DNA from: Roseburia sp. 499
GTDB lineage: Bacteria; Bacillota; Clostridia; Lachnospirales; Lachnospiraceae
DNA length: 64,000 bases
Direction of reading: 5' to 3'
Assembly (NCBI RefSeq): GCF_001940225.2
Contig: NZ_CP135164.1
Coordinates: 1,550,001 to 1,614,000, forward strand
A program made the translations under genes and the position numbers. Shown here in pieces: positions 8,630 through 16,307 of this stretch (positions within the stretch are counted from its first letter, which is position 1; the number at the start of each line of letters is the position of its first letter). Under the pieces are notes generated by a model, which did not search any database, was not told the origin of the DNA, and saw only the letters and a program-made list of their open reading frames with translations.

Positions 8630-9498
8630 TTTTTCTCCTTATTCTTCATGCATATCAAAGATTTTACCGGTACACCGATATCATCTGCAATCACTTCACA
8701 CTTCGTCATCAATAAAAAATATATTCCAACTTTTTCACATTCGCTCAAGCATTCATAATTTGCCTGTCCCTTTGCAATTATTACATCTGCCTGTTCAAAT
8801 ATACTCTGAAATGCTTCACTTGTCCGTTCTAGTACTGTTCCAAGAGAACCATCTCCATTACTTACAATGCTTGCATATTCATCCATTCCAACCGCATAAG
8901 CATCTGTCTCAATAGAATCATTGATAACCGGCTCTCCACGCACACCAAAATATACATTTACATCCGGATTATACTTTTTAATTTCCTTTATAAATATTTT
9001 ATCAAAACAGATTTCTCCACAGTTATCTCCCAGATACAAAATAGACTGAGCATTTTTTATTTCCTGTTTTAACTGATTCATATCATTTATCTGAAACCCC
9101 AATCCATCTGCCTGATTGATAAAATCCATGATTTCTTCCATGGTACTGTTATGTATGGGATTAAAGTCTATAATATTTCCAATTACTGCATATTTCATTG
9201 CCTGATAGAAACTGTCTTCCGATGCAATTATTTTTTCTTCATAAATTTTACTTAACTTCATCAATAAATTATTATAATAGTTTCTTACTTCTAAATAAGG
9301 GTCTTTATTCTTTAAATGTTTCTTTAAAATTCTAAAAGTCTCTCCGGAAATCTCTGGATTTGTTTTATTGAAATCTACTTTACTCAAATACGCAAATACT
9401 TCATGAAGTATCTGTTCACGATTTTTCGCCTTCGTAATATCTGCTACCTTTATTACCTGATTTACAAGACATGGCAGACATTTATCTTTCATTTTCAT
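8626..9498 (-). CDS. DUF89/ARMT1-like metal-dependent protein
   Basis: The protein opens with C7-x-x-C10 (CLPC) and carries the DUF89 landmarks GDNCGE (157-162), GVRGEPVIND (185-194) and KGQANYE (243-249). The Asp/Asn residues in these motifs bind a divalent metal in the AF1104-like subfamily. Characterised DUF89 proteins are metal-dependent phosphatases that remove damaged sugar or cofactor phosphates; the substrate here is unknown. It is the first gene of the four-gene operon, with GGAGG 8 nt before the ATG and a promoter at 9540-9568. Confidence 0.82.
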   Translation of the reverse strand: MKMKDKCLPCLVNQVIKVADITKAKNREQILHEVFAYLSKVDFNKTNPEISGETFRILKKHLKNKDPYLEVRNYYNNLLMKLSKIYEEKIIASEDSFYQAMKYAVIGNIIDFNPIHNSTMEEIMDFINQADGLGFQINDMNQLKQEIKNAQSILYLGDNCGEICFDKIFIKEIKKYNPDVNVYFGVRGEPVINDSIETDAYAVGMDEYASIVSNGDGSLGTVLERTSEAFQSIFEQADVIIAKGQANYECLSECEKVGIYFLLMTKCEVIADDIGVPVKSLICMKNKEKK

Positions 9499-9539
9499 AG
9501 CAATTTCCTCCTAACTAGTATTTTAATAACGTCCCATTT

Positions 9540-9568
9540 ATTATAACGCAAACAAGATTTCTTGTACA
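9540..9568 (-). promoter_or_regulatory. Promoter of the DUF89 to OTCase-like operon
   Basis: On the minus strand, TGTACA (9563-9568) and TATAAT (9540-9545) are separated by exactly 17 bp. They lie about 42 bp upstream of the DUF89 start and downstream of the terminator of the preceding unit, so the four genes probably form their own transcript. Confidence 0.6.
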
Positions 9569-9570
9569 GA

Positions 9571-9608
9571 AAAACAGGACTCTATCACTTTGGATAAAGT
9601 CCAGTTTT
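9571..9608 (-). terminator. Terminator of the PadR-HXXEE unit
   Basis: AAAACAGGACT pairs with AGTCCAGTTTT (one mismatch). On the minus strand the stem is followed by TTTTTCT. It lies about 100 nt after the HXXEE gene and just before the next promoter. Confidence 0.65.
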
Positions 9609-9705
9609 CTATATATTCATTTTGACAGCCACCCATCCTTCTGACTGTTTTACCTCTTTTACAATAACTTCCGTACTACATACCTGACCTATTTTTTATA
9701 TAATC

Positions 9706-10191
9706 CTACTTAAAATATTTATCAAAGAAATTATAAACTATAACATTCAATCCCATTGGCAAACCGAATAATATTCCACCAATAAGAATCCCAATAACTA
9801 ATTGGGGAACTGAAAAAGCATCTGACAGAACATAATTTCTTAATCCAAAGGCTGAGTTAATGAAAAAAAGTATTCCGGTTATCAATCCCGGTGAAACTTT
9901 TTTATCTTTTATTGTATAGAAACTATGATCACATACATTAATAATTCCCCATACTAAAACACCTATACCAAAGCACACAAATGACTTATTTATCATAAAC
10001 AAAAAAACAGATACCAGTAGCATTGGATAATACACAAATATATTATTTGCCATCCAGTGTCCATGCGTCATATGATGTGGCAACCATTTATGTTCATACA
10101 TCCATTTCGGAAAATCTCCTATCGCTTCTTCAAACAAATGAAATGGCATATAAATAACCAGATTTAACAGAATAAAATGTATCATTTTCAT
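9706..10191 (-). CDS. HXXEE-domain membrane protein
   Basis: This 161-residue protein is mostly hydrophobic, with about four or five membrane segments. Its N-terminal part has H18-L-F-E-E22, the motif that names the HXXEE domain, followed by a His-rich loop (KWLPHHMTHGHWM). The biochemical role of this family is not known to me. The ATG overlaps the stop of the padR-type gene by 4 nt, so the regulator and membrane protein are translated together. That pattern is common for PadR regulators controlling a partner transporter or membrane protein. Confidence 0.75.
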   Translation of the reverse strand: MKMIHFILLNLVIYMPFHLFEEAIGDFPKWMYEHKWLPHHMTHGHWMANNIFVYYPMLLVSVFLFMINKSFVCFGIGVLVWGIINVCDHSFYTIKDKKVSPGLITGILFFINSAFGLRNYVLSDAFSVPQLVIGILIGGILFGLPMGLNVIVYNFFDKYFK

Positions 10192-10727
10192 TTTGTCTCA
10201 CTCTCTTTCTCTACTAATTGCTGTTCAAAGTTTTCTTCCCATTTTTCTAATATTTCCAAAATCATAGCCTGTTGTTCCAATATGGTCCGGCCATATAAAG
10301 GAATATCTTCATGTAAAGGCAATTGTTCCAAAATCTGCCTTTTCGTATTGTGAATACTATTCTTAATATTTGCAACACATTCAGCAGCATCGTTATCATC
10401 AAGTAATGCTAAGTTAACGATAACTGCGTTAAAATCTAAAAACACTCTGGTTTCAGCTAATGAAAACTTTGTCATCAACTCTTTAAAGGTCTTCTTTCCC
10501 ACTGGTGTGAGCGAATAAATTGTCTTTTCAGGCATATTTCCACTCTTTATGGTTTCGCTTGTAACATATCCTTTTTTTTCATATTGAACTACTTTCTTGT
10601 AAACTGTAAATGAACCTATTTTTATCCATCTGGACAGATTTCTTGCTTCAATTTGTTTTTGCAAATCGTATGCACTTTTAGGACTTTGACAAAGAGAACC
10701 TAGAATAATTAAATCGATTGTTGACAT
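10188..10727 (-). CDS. PadR-family transcriptional regulator
   Basis: A 179-residue protein with an N-terminal winged helix (about residues 1-80; LIILGSLCQSPKSAYDLQKQI is typical of PadR recognition of stress or phenolic signals) and a C-terminal helical dimerisation half. PadR proteins usually repress their own operon from a palindrome of about 16 bp arms and release DNA on ligand binding. Such a palindrome lies directly upstream, over the promoter, so autorepression of this gene and the HXXEE gene is likely. GGAGG precedes the ATG. Confidence 0.88.
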   Translation of the reverse strand: MSTIDLIILGSLCQSPKSAYDLQKQIEARNLSRWIKIGSFTVYKKVVQYEKKGYVTSETIKSGNMPEKTIYSLTPVGKKTFKELMTKFSLAETRVFLDFNAVIVNLALLDDNDAAECVANIKNSIHNTKRQILEQLPLHEDIPLYGRTILEQQAMILEILEKWEENFEQQLVEKESETK

Positions 10728-10749
10728 AAACTTCCTCCTTTGTGTGCTG

Positions 10750-10794
10750 TATATTTCAGTACTGTATTATACAGTACTGAAATATAAAAGTCAA
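10750..10794 (-). promoter_or_regulatory. PadR promoter with 37-nt perfect palindrome operator
   Basis: On the minus strand TTGACT (10789-10794), 17 bp, TATAAT (10766-10771) form a near-consensus promoter. A perfect inverted repeat with 17-bp arms around a 3-nt centre covers 10750-10786 (half-site ATTTCAGTACTGTA), so the -10 box is at its middle. A repressor bound here would exclude RNA polymerase. Confidence 0.85.
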
Positions 10795-10856
10795 ATTGAT
10801 GTGCTATTTTTCTTAACAACCATTTTAGCTCGTACTCGTTTCAATAACATCATCCG

Positions 10857-11336
10857 CTACTTATGGTATGGTTCTCCCTGCATAATCCGGTATGCCCGAT
10901 AAATCTGCTCTAACAAAATCACCCTCATTAACTGGTGCGGAAATGTCATTTTCGAAAAACTCAGTTTAAAATCAGCACGTCTCAAAACTTCTTCTGACAA
11001 TCCTAGTGAACCGCCAATCACAAACACCATATGACTGATTCCATTGATTCCCATCTGTTCCATCTTCTGTGACAGTTCTACAGAATCCAGCATTTTTCCC
11101 TCTATCGCCAAAGCACAAACCCATGCATCGTCTTTGATATATTTTAAGAGACGTTGCCCTTCTTTTTCCTTAATCTGCCGTTCCTCAATTTCACTGGCAC
11201 GATCCGGTGTTTTTTCATCTTGTACCTCTATAATTTCCAACTTACAATATCGACTCAACCTTTTTTCAAACTCCTCAATTGCCTGTCGGTAAAATTTTTC
11301 CTTCACTTTTCCAACTGTGAGAACTGTTATCTTCAT
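10857..11336 (-). CDS. rlmH: 23S rRNA pseudouridine1915 N3-methyltransferase RlmH
   Basis: This 159-residue protein is the SPOUT methyltransferase that modifies pseudouridine 1915 in helix 69 of 23S rRNA, using S-adenosylmethionine, on assembled 70S ribosomes. The cofactor loop IGGSLG (107-112), H134, R138, the EQIYRAYRI stretch and the terminal YHK are all in place, and the length is exactly that of the family. It is transcribed divergently from xpt. Confidence 0.95.
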   Translation of the reverse strand: MKITVLTVGKVKEKFYRQAIEEFEKRLSRYCKLEIIEVQDEKTPDRASEIEERQIKEKEGQRLLKYIKDDAWVCALAIEGKMLDSVELSQKMEQMGINGISHMVFVIGGSLGLSEEVLRRADFKLSFSKMTFPHQLMRVILLEQIYRAYRIMQGEPYHK

Positions 11337-11367
11337 TTTTTGTCCTTCCGTAAAATATATTTTATTT

Positions 11368-11396
11368 AGTATAGCATACTTTCCGTCTATTAATCA
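11368..11396 (-). promoter_or_regulatory. Candidate rlmH promoter
   Basis: An extended -10 element TGCTATACT (box at 11368-11373 on the minus strand) has a weak -35 TGATTA 17 bp upstream (11391-11396). It lies about 30 bp before the rlmH start. Confidence 0.5.
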
Positions 11397-11438
11397 GTTA
11401 TTTATTTTATAAATTATATACAAAAATTTTTCAGATGT

Positions 11439-11468
11439 ATTTCCCTAATTAGGAAATTCTGCTATACT
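11439..11468 (+). promoter_or_regulatory. Candidate xpt promoter with imperfect palindrome
   Basis: An extended -10 TGCTATACT ends at 11468. The -35 region is weak (TTTCCC, 11440-11445) and lies within ATTTCC-C-TAATTA-GGAAAT (11439-11457), a palindrome with one extra base. No purine riboswitch aptamer is visible between promoter and gene, so control by an operator protein is a guess. Confidence 0.5.
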
Positions 11469-11505
11469 ATTTCTATACAAATAATTGTTGCGAGGTGGGT
11501 TTATT

Positions 11506-12078
11506 ATGAAGTTATTAGAAGAAAGAATTCTTTCTGACGGCATTGCTGTCAACGAGCACATTTTGAAGGTAGACAGTTTTATCAACCATCAGGTTGATCC
11601 TCAACTGATGCAAGAAGTGGGGAATGAATTTGCATCACATTTCAAGGAGAAGGGGATTACGAAGGTTGCTACTATCGAAAGTTCCGGTATTAGTCCTGCT
11701 ATCATGACAGCATTAGCATTAAACGTTCCATTGATTATTATGAAAAAACAACCGTCCCGAATCTTAACTCCAGATGTTTATCAGACTGTTGTTACTTCCT
11801 ATACTAAAGGAACTAATTATGAACTAACACTTTCTCATAAATACATTACAGAGGAAGACCATGTTTTGATTATTGATGACTTTCTTGCAAACGGCGAAGC
11901 TGCCACCGGTGCAGTCCGGTTAATTCGCAAGGCTCATGCTACCATTGCCGGAATTGGTGTTTTAGTAGAAAAATCTTTTGAACCCGGTCACGATAAGTTG
12001 GCTCAACAGGGCATAGAGGTTTATGCACTTGCACGAATTGCTAAAATGGGAGAAGGCTTTGTAGACTTTGCACGCTAG
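11506..12078 (+). CDS. xpt: Xanthine phosphoribosyltransferase
   Basis: The enzyme converts xanthine and PRPP to XMP in purine salvage. The PRPP-binding motif VLIIDDFLANGEAATG lies at about 120-135. The frame is open from 11485, but GAGGTG sits 8 nt before the ATG at 11506, giving 190 residues starting MKLLEERI as in Bacillus Xpt (about 194). It is a single-gene plus-strand unit ending in a strong terminator. Unlike many Firmicute xpt genes it has no visible guanine riboswitch. Confidence 0.94.
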   Translation: MKLLEERILSDGIAVNEHILKVDSFINHQVDPQLMQEVGNEFASHFKEKGITKVATIESSGISPAIMTALALNVPLIIMKKQPSRILTPDVYQTVVTSYTKGTNYELTLSHKYITEEDHVLIIDDFLANGEAATGAVRLIRKAHATIAGIGVLVEKSFEPGHDKLAQQGIEVYALARIAKMGEGFVDFAR

Positions 12079-12091
12079 CAATGAGCCATGC

Positions 12092-12151
12092 AAAAAGAAG
12101 CATTAACAACTATGTGTGCTTGCACAAAAATAGTTGCTAATGCTTCTTTTT
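12092..12151. terminator. Strong bidirectional terminator after xpt
   Basis: AAAAAGAAGCATTA-CAACTAT pairs with ATAGTTG-TAATGCTTCTTTTT over about 21 bp with one mismatch, with a T tract on the plus strand and the same on the minus strand. It separates xpt from the convergent glycogen gene. Confidence 0.85.
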
Positions 12152-12294
12152 ATAGGGCGAAGCCCGTGAACGAAGGAGCCACAGGCTCCTGAGTGTGCAT
12201 GGCGAACTATATCATTCACACTCACTTTTATAGGGCGAAGCCCGTGAACGAAGGAGCCACAGGCTTCTGAGTGTGCATGGCCGACTATATCACT
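12148..12294. repeat. Tandem 69-nt REP-like stem-loop repeat
   Basis: Two copies, 12148-12216 and 12226-12294, are offset by 78 nt and differ at only about four positions. Each starts TTTTATAGGGCGAAGCCC and contains GGGC/GCCC, AGGAGCC/GGCTCCT (12174-12190 in copy 1) and a shared GTGTGCATGG...ACTATATCA tail. In copy 1 GAGTGTG (12191) also pairs with CACACTC (12217). The second copy ends one base before the stop codon of the glycogen gene. It codes for nothing evident. Confidence 0.8.
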
Positions 12295-14313
12295 TTATAA
12301 ATGTCCCATCACATCTTCGGTATACACTCTTAATACTTCTCCCACACTCCATGCCTGTGAAAAGCATCCTCTGGAAGTACACGGAAAATCTCCATCAAAA
12401 ATCTCTGCGATTCCATTCAAGCATCCGTCTTCCATATGGTCTAAGAATAATTCGCACATTTGTTTCACTTCCAATACTGCTTCTTTAGAATAATCATGTA
12501 CCTTGCAGTATGCCGTTAGATAGGCGCCAATCGGATATGCCCATACCGTTCCCATATGATAAGCCGCATCTCTCTTAATACATTCACCTATGTAAATCGA
12601 TTTGTATTCCGGATCTGCCCATGAAAGGGAACGCATTCCATAAGAAGTATACAAATACTTCTTACACACGTTTACGATACTTTTTTCCTGTTCTCTGGAA
12701 AGCATCGTATATGGGAGAGATACTGCCCATAACTGATTCGGACGTATTTTTCCATCATTTTCATCTACCACATCAAAAAGACATCCTGTCTCTTCATTCC
12801 AAAACTTCTTGCAAAAGCTTTCCTTTACCTGTTCACTTAACTTCTGATAGCTACTGCCGTCCTCGTTAAACATTTCACAAAGATGTTCCATAACCTTTAA
12901 GGCATTATACCACAAAGCATTAATTTCTACCGGTTTTCCATGCCGTGGAGTTACTACCCATTCACCTACTCTTACATCCATCCAGGTAATCTGGTCTAAA
13001 TCAGAGCCACCAGCTACCAGTCCGTCTTCCTCCATGTGTATAGAAAAATCCGTTCCGTTTTTGTAAGCTTCAATAATTTCCTTCAAATATGGGAATATCT
13101 TCTCTTTTACAAATGTTTTTCCCTCTACAGAGGTATCCTGTGCCAGATATCGGTCTACTGCATAAAAATACCACATAGATGCATCCATGGTATTATACAT
13201 TGGTTCTTCTCCTGCTTTATTTGGAAAAACATTCGGAATTAATCCATTTTTTACATATCGTGAGAAAGACTCCAACACATCCCTTGCATCCTGTAATCTT
13301 CCGGTACAAAGAGTTAATCCATGAAATGCAATCATGGTATCTCTGCCCCAGTCAGTAAACCATGGAAAACCTGCTAAAATAGTTTTTAATCCGGTAGAAT
13401 TACGCGAAGCAATAAAACTGTCGGCTGCCCATGTCAACTTTCTTGCAAATTCATCCTGAACCACAGCCTTATCCATGCATTCCAAAATAGCTTTTTTATA
13501 ATCCTCTACTACCTGAAAACCGTCAACTTTTGTAATATCTGTATCTTCTATAGAACAAATCATATAAAACTTCTTTTTTTCAAAAGGTTTCAATTCTACA
13601 TCAATATCATATGGAGTATAATGACTGTCCAAACTATGACTTCCGGTTCTTACATCGATGGTATAACACAAATCTTCCTCCACCACAAAGGTAGGCGCTG
13701 CCATAGAGGTTGGATAAGTACTTCTGTCTACATAAGCTCCTTCCGTGGTGTAAAACTTTGTGATAATATTCGGATACTTTTCCGTCTCTAAAGTCAGCAC
13801 ATTTTTGGTAAGGCTCTGCTTATAAGAAATAGCAGACTTATCCGTCATAGATGCTGCTTCCCGCACATTGAAAAGCGGTGTTATATGTAACACTGCCGGT
13901 TCCATTCCATTTTCTATTTCATAGCAAACTGCGACCGTATTTTCACCTCGTACCAATGCAATGGTTTTCTTCACAAAAACATCCTCCACCTGATACAAAT
14001 ACTGCGGTACTGCTTCCAGAGAAAAATGTTCCAGATAACGGCATCCATCTTTCTCTTTTCCAAGATAACGCTGGCATGCCAAATCAACGGTGTGTGTTCC
14101 TATATCCAGACGTTCCTGCGTCTTACTTAAAATCAACATTCGTTCCACTGGTGGATTCATTGCAGCTACCAAATAACCGGAATGACTTCTGGTTAATTCT
14201 CCTGTTACACTGCAGTTGGAATATCCTCCGATTCCATTTACCATCAACCACTCTTTTTCCAGTCCCTGTTCCGCTGTCCGCCAGTTACTTTTACCTAATT
14301 GATATTTTTCCAT
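12295..14313 (-). CDS. Amylo-alpha-1,6-glucosidase (glycogen debranching, GH133)
   Basis: The N-terminal glycogen-debranching domain begins with NGIGGYSNCSVTGELTR near residue 27. The C-terminal (alpha/alpha)6 catalytic domain of GH133 carries FPWFTDWGRDTM, with an Asp expected in catalysis, and the late WSVGEVLRVY motif. The enzyme removes alpha-1,6 branches and works with the glycogen synthase found at 21.4 kb. The frame is open to 14334, but AAGGAA is spaced for the ATG at 14313, giving 672 residues starting MEKYQLG. It is probably the last gene of the tepA-ftsK-fhs-folD transcript. Confidence 0.9.
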   Translation of the reverse strand: MEKYQLGKSNWRTAEQGLEKEWLMVNGIGGYSNCSVTGELTRSHSGYLVAAMNPPVERMLILSKTQERLDIGTHTVDLACQRYLGKEKDGCRYLEHFSLEAVPQYLYQVEDVFVKKTIALVRGENTVAVCYEIENGMEPAVLHITPLFNVREAASMTDKSAISYKQSLTKNVLTLETEKYPNIITKFYTTEGAYVDRSTYPTSMAAPTFVVEEDLCYTIDVRTGSHSLDSHYTPYDIDVELKPFEKKKFYMICSIEDTDITKVDGFQVVEDYKKAILECMDKAVVQDEFARKLTWAADSFIASRNSTGLKTILAGFPWFTDWGRDTMIAFHGLTLCTGRLQDARDVLESFSRYVKNGLIPNVFPNKAGEEPMYNTMDASMWYFYAVDRYLAQDTSVEGKTFVKEKIFPYLKEIIEAYKNGTDFSIHMEEDGLVAGGSDLDQITWMDVRVGEWVVTPRHGKPVEINALWYNALKVMEHLCEMFNEDGSSYQKLSEQVKESFCKKFWNEETGCLFDVVDENDGKIRPNQLWAVSLPYTMLSREQEKSIVNVCKKYLYTSYGMRSLSWADPEYKSIYIGECIKRDAAYHMGTVWAYPIGAYLTAYCKVHDYSKEAVLEVKQMCELFLDHMEDGCLNGIAEIFDGDFPCTSRGCFSQAWSVGEVLRVYTEDVMGHL

Positions 14314-14338
14314 AAAGATTTCCTTTCGCAACATACAA

Positions 14339-15442
14339 CTATGGTATATAAATAAAATTACACTTTGTCACATCAGACCAACGTTCCCTTTTATCTACTA
14401 GTATCACAGAAAGAATATTATTTCCTTCCGGCATCTCCAAAGGTCCTGTATACTGTTCTGAGTTAACCGTAGGATCACTTCCATCCCAGGTATAATATGC
14501 CATACATCCTTCCGGTACTTCCACTGTAATCTGTTGTGGGGCATAAAAACTTCCACCATCCGGACTTACTTCCGGTGCCTCTGGTGGCTCAAACTCTACC
14601 TCATATTCACATTCCGTTTCCTCACTGTAAATACCAATTTCATTGACCGAAATCATTCTTATGGTAGTGGTTCCCTCTTCTAACTGGATAGGTTTCTCAT
14701 ATTCTGTACCTTTTTTAGGATCTGAACCATCCAATGTATAATACGTGGTTGTTCCTGACTGAGAAATAATCTTCAAACCTTCATCTTCATCATATTCTGA
14801 GTCGTCAATTGTTGGAGCAGTTACCAAATAATCAGAAAACAAATCCATAATACTACTATCTTTTACTTGTTTAGAAAGTTCTGTAATAGCATCATAGTCC
14901 TGTAATTCATCATATATATCAATTAACTTCTGATATGCCTCCTGGTTATCTTTCTCCAGGCCAATTACCTTGTTCAATATATCAATGGCATCATCCTTCT
15001 CGTCCTCTACCAGATATACATCAGCCAAAAGCATCAGAGCATCCGTGCTGTCTTCTTGAATTTCCACTGCCTGTTCCAAATATTTTTGTGCTTTAGCATA
15101 TTCTTCATCCTGTAAGCAGGATTTCGCTTTTTTCATTTGATAATCATAAGAATTGCTATGATTATAATTTACGAGCAAAATAATCAGAAGTATCAATACC
15201 ACAATTGCTCCAACTGCTCCGGCAACCACTGGTGTTTTACTCTTTTTTTTCTTCTTCTGTGGGGGCTGATTCTTTTTCTCTTCCGCCACCTTATTCTGCT
15301 TCTTTTCTTCGTTTAAAAGTTCTTTTAAAAAATCATCTTCCAGTAGATTATAATCCGGTACAATTTGCGCTTCCTGTCCACACACAGAACAATAGATACA
15401 ACCTACCCTTAATTCTGCTCCACATTTTGCACACTTCATCAT
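14339..15442 (-). CDS. Zinc-ribbon/TPR membrane protein with two chitobiase-type C-terminal repeats
   Basis: Four parts can be seen in 367 residues. A zinc ribbon (C4, C7, C18, C21) is followed by a Lys-rich linker and one membrane segment at about 71-91. Two or three TPR-like helical pairs lie at about 100-195. Two CHB_HEX_C-like beta domains (about 207-285 and 288-365) each hold the hallmark Y-T-x-D-G-S-D-P (235-242 and 317-324). The ribbon should face the cytosol and the rest the outside. CHB domains occur on surface proteins, often with carbohydrate enzymes; here no catalytic domain is attached. The ATG overlaps the folD stop (TAATG), and the glycogen enzyme follows 25 nt later. Function unknown. 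Confidence 0.8.
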   Translation of the reverse strand: MMKCAKCGAELRVGCIYCSVCGQEAQIVPDYNLLEDDFLKELLNEEKKQNKVAEEKKNQPPQKKKKKSKTPVVAGAVGAIVVLILLIILLVNYNHSNSYDYQMKKAKSCLQDEEYAKAQKYLEQAVEIQEDSTDALMLLADVYLVEDEKDDAIDILNKVIGLEKDNQEAYQKLIDIYDELQDYDAITELSKQVKDSSIMDLFSDYLVTAPTIDDSEYDEDEGLKIISQSGTTTYYTLDGSDPKKGTEYEKPIQLEEGTTTIRMISVNEIGIYSEETECEYEVEFEPPEAPEVSPDGGSFYAPQQITVEVPEGCMAYYTWDGSDPTVNSEQYTGPLEMPEGNNILSVILVDKRERWSDVTKCNFIYIP

Positions 15443-16284
15443 TAGTCCTCTTCTATACTCTGTACACAGTTACTCATCAGCATGGCAATGGTCATAGGTC
15501 CAACACCGCCCGGAACCGGAGTAATTGCAGATGCAATCGGTTCTACTTCCTCAAACTTTACATCACCGCAAAGCTTGTTGTTCTCATCCCGATGGATTCC
15601 TACATCAATAACAACTGCGCCTTCCTTCACATACTCTGCACCGATAAATCTCGGCTTTCCAATAGCAACAATCAAGATATCCGCCTGTTTACAAAGTTCC
15701 GGTAAATTTTTTGTTCTGGAATGTGCAATCGTCACAGTTGCATTTTCTCGTAACATCAACAGAGCCATAGGCTTTCCTACAATATTACTTCTTCCAATAA
15801 CTACACAGTGTTTTCCCTCAATATCTACATTAGAACGTTTCAACAACTGAATAATTCCGGCCGGAGTACAAGATAAGAATCCTTTTTCTCCAATGGTCAT
15901 TGCTCCAACACTTTGAGGATGGAATCCATCCACGTCCTTTTTCGGACTAATTGCCTGAATTACTTTATCCTCACAGATATGAGCAGGCAGTGGAAGTTGT
16001 ACTAAAATTCCCTTCACCTCGTCCTTTTCATTCAGTTCGTCAATCAGTTTTAAAAGTTCTTCTTCCGTAGTATTCTCCGGCAACTCATACGCCAGAGATT
16101 CTATTCCAATATAAGCGCAGGCATTTTTCTTATTTCTTACATAAACACTGGACGCCGGGTCTTCTCCTACCTGAATCACTGCAAGAGTTCCTGTCTTTCC
16201 CTCCGCCTTTAATGATGCTACTTTCTCTTTTAACTCATCTTTGATTTCCTGTGATATTTTCTTTCCATCAATTAATTTTGCCAT
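15442..16284 (-). CDS. folD: Methylenetetrahydrofolate dehydrogenase/cyclohydrolase FolD
   Basis: This bifunctional cytosolic enzyme interconverts 5,10-methylene-THF, methenyl-THF and 10-formyl-THF. The 280 residues include YVRNKK with the catalytic Lys, VQLPLP, PKKDVDGFHP, the NADP-binding VVIGRSNIVGKP and the C-terminal TPVPGGVGPMT. It follows fhs by 23 nt, so the two enzymes that carry one-carbon units from formate to methylene-THF are made together, as in acetogens and many Clostridia. Confidence 0.96.
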   Translation of the reverse strand: MAKLIDGKKISQEIKDELKEKVASLKAEGKTGTLAVIQVGEDPASSVYVRNKKNACAYIGIESLAYELPENTTEEELLKLIDELNEKDEVKGILVQLPLPAHICEDKVIQAISPKKDVDGFHPQSVGAMTIGEKGFLSCTPAGIIQLLKRSNVDIEGKHCVVIGRSNIVGKPMALLMLRENATVTIAHSRTKNLPELCKQADILIVAIGKPRFIGAEYVKEGAVVIDVGIHRDENNKLCGDVKFEEVEPIASAITPVPGGVGPMTIAMLMSNCVQSIEED

Positions 16285-16307
16285 GGTGTCTCCTTTCTAT
16301 GCATCTC

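Noticed and set aside
11380..11505. Purine riboswitch before xpt
   Set aside because: None of the conserved loop sequences of the purine aptamer are seen, and there is too little room after the promoter.
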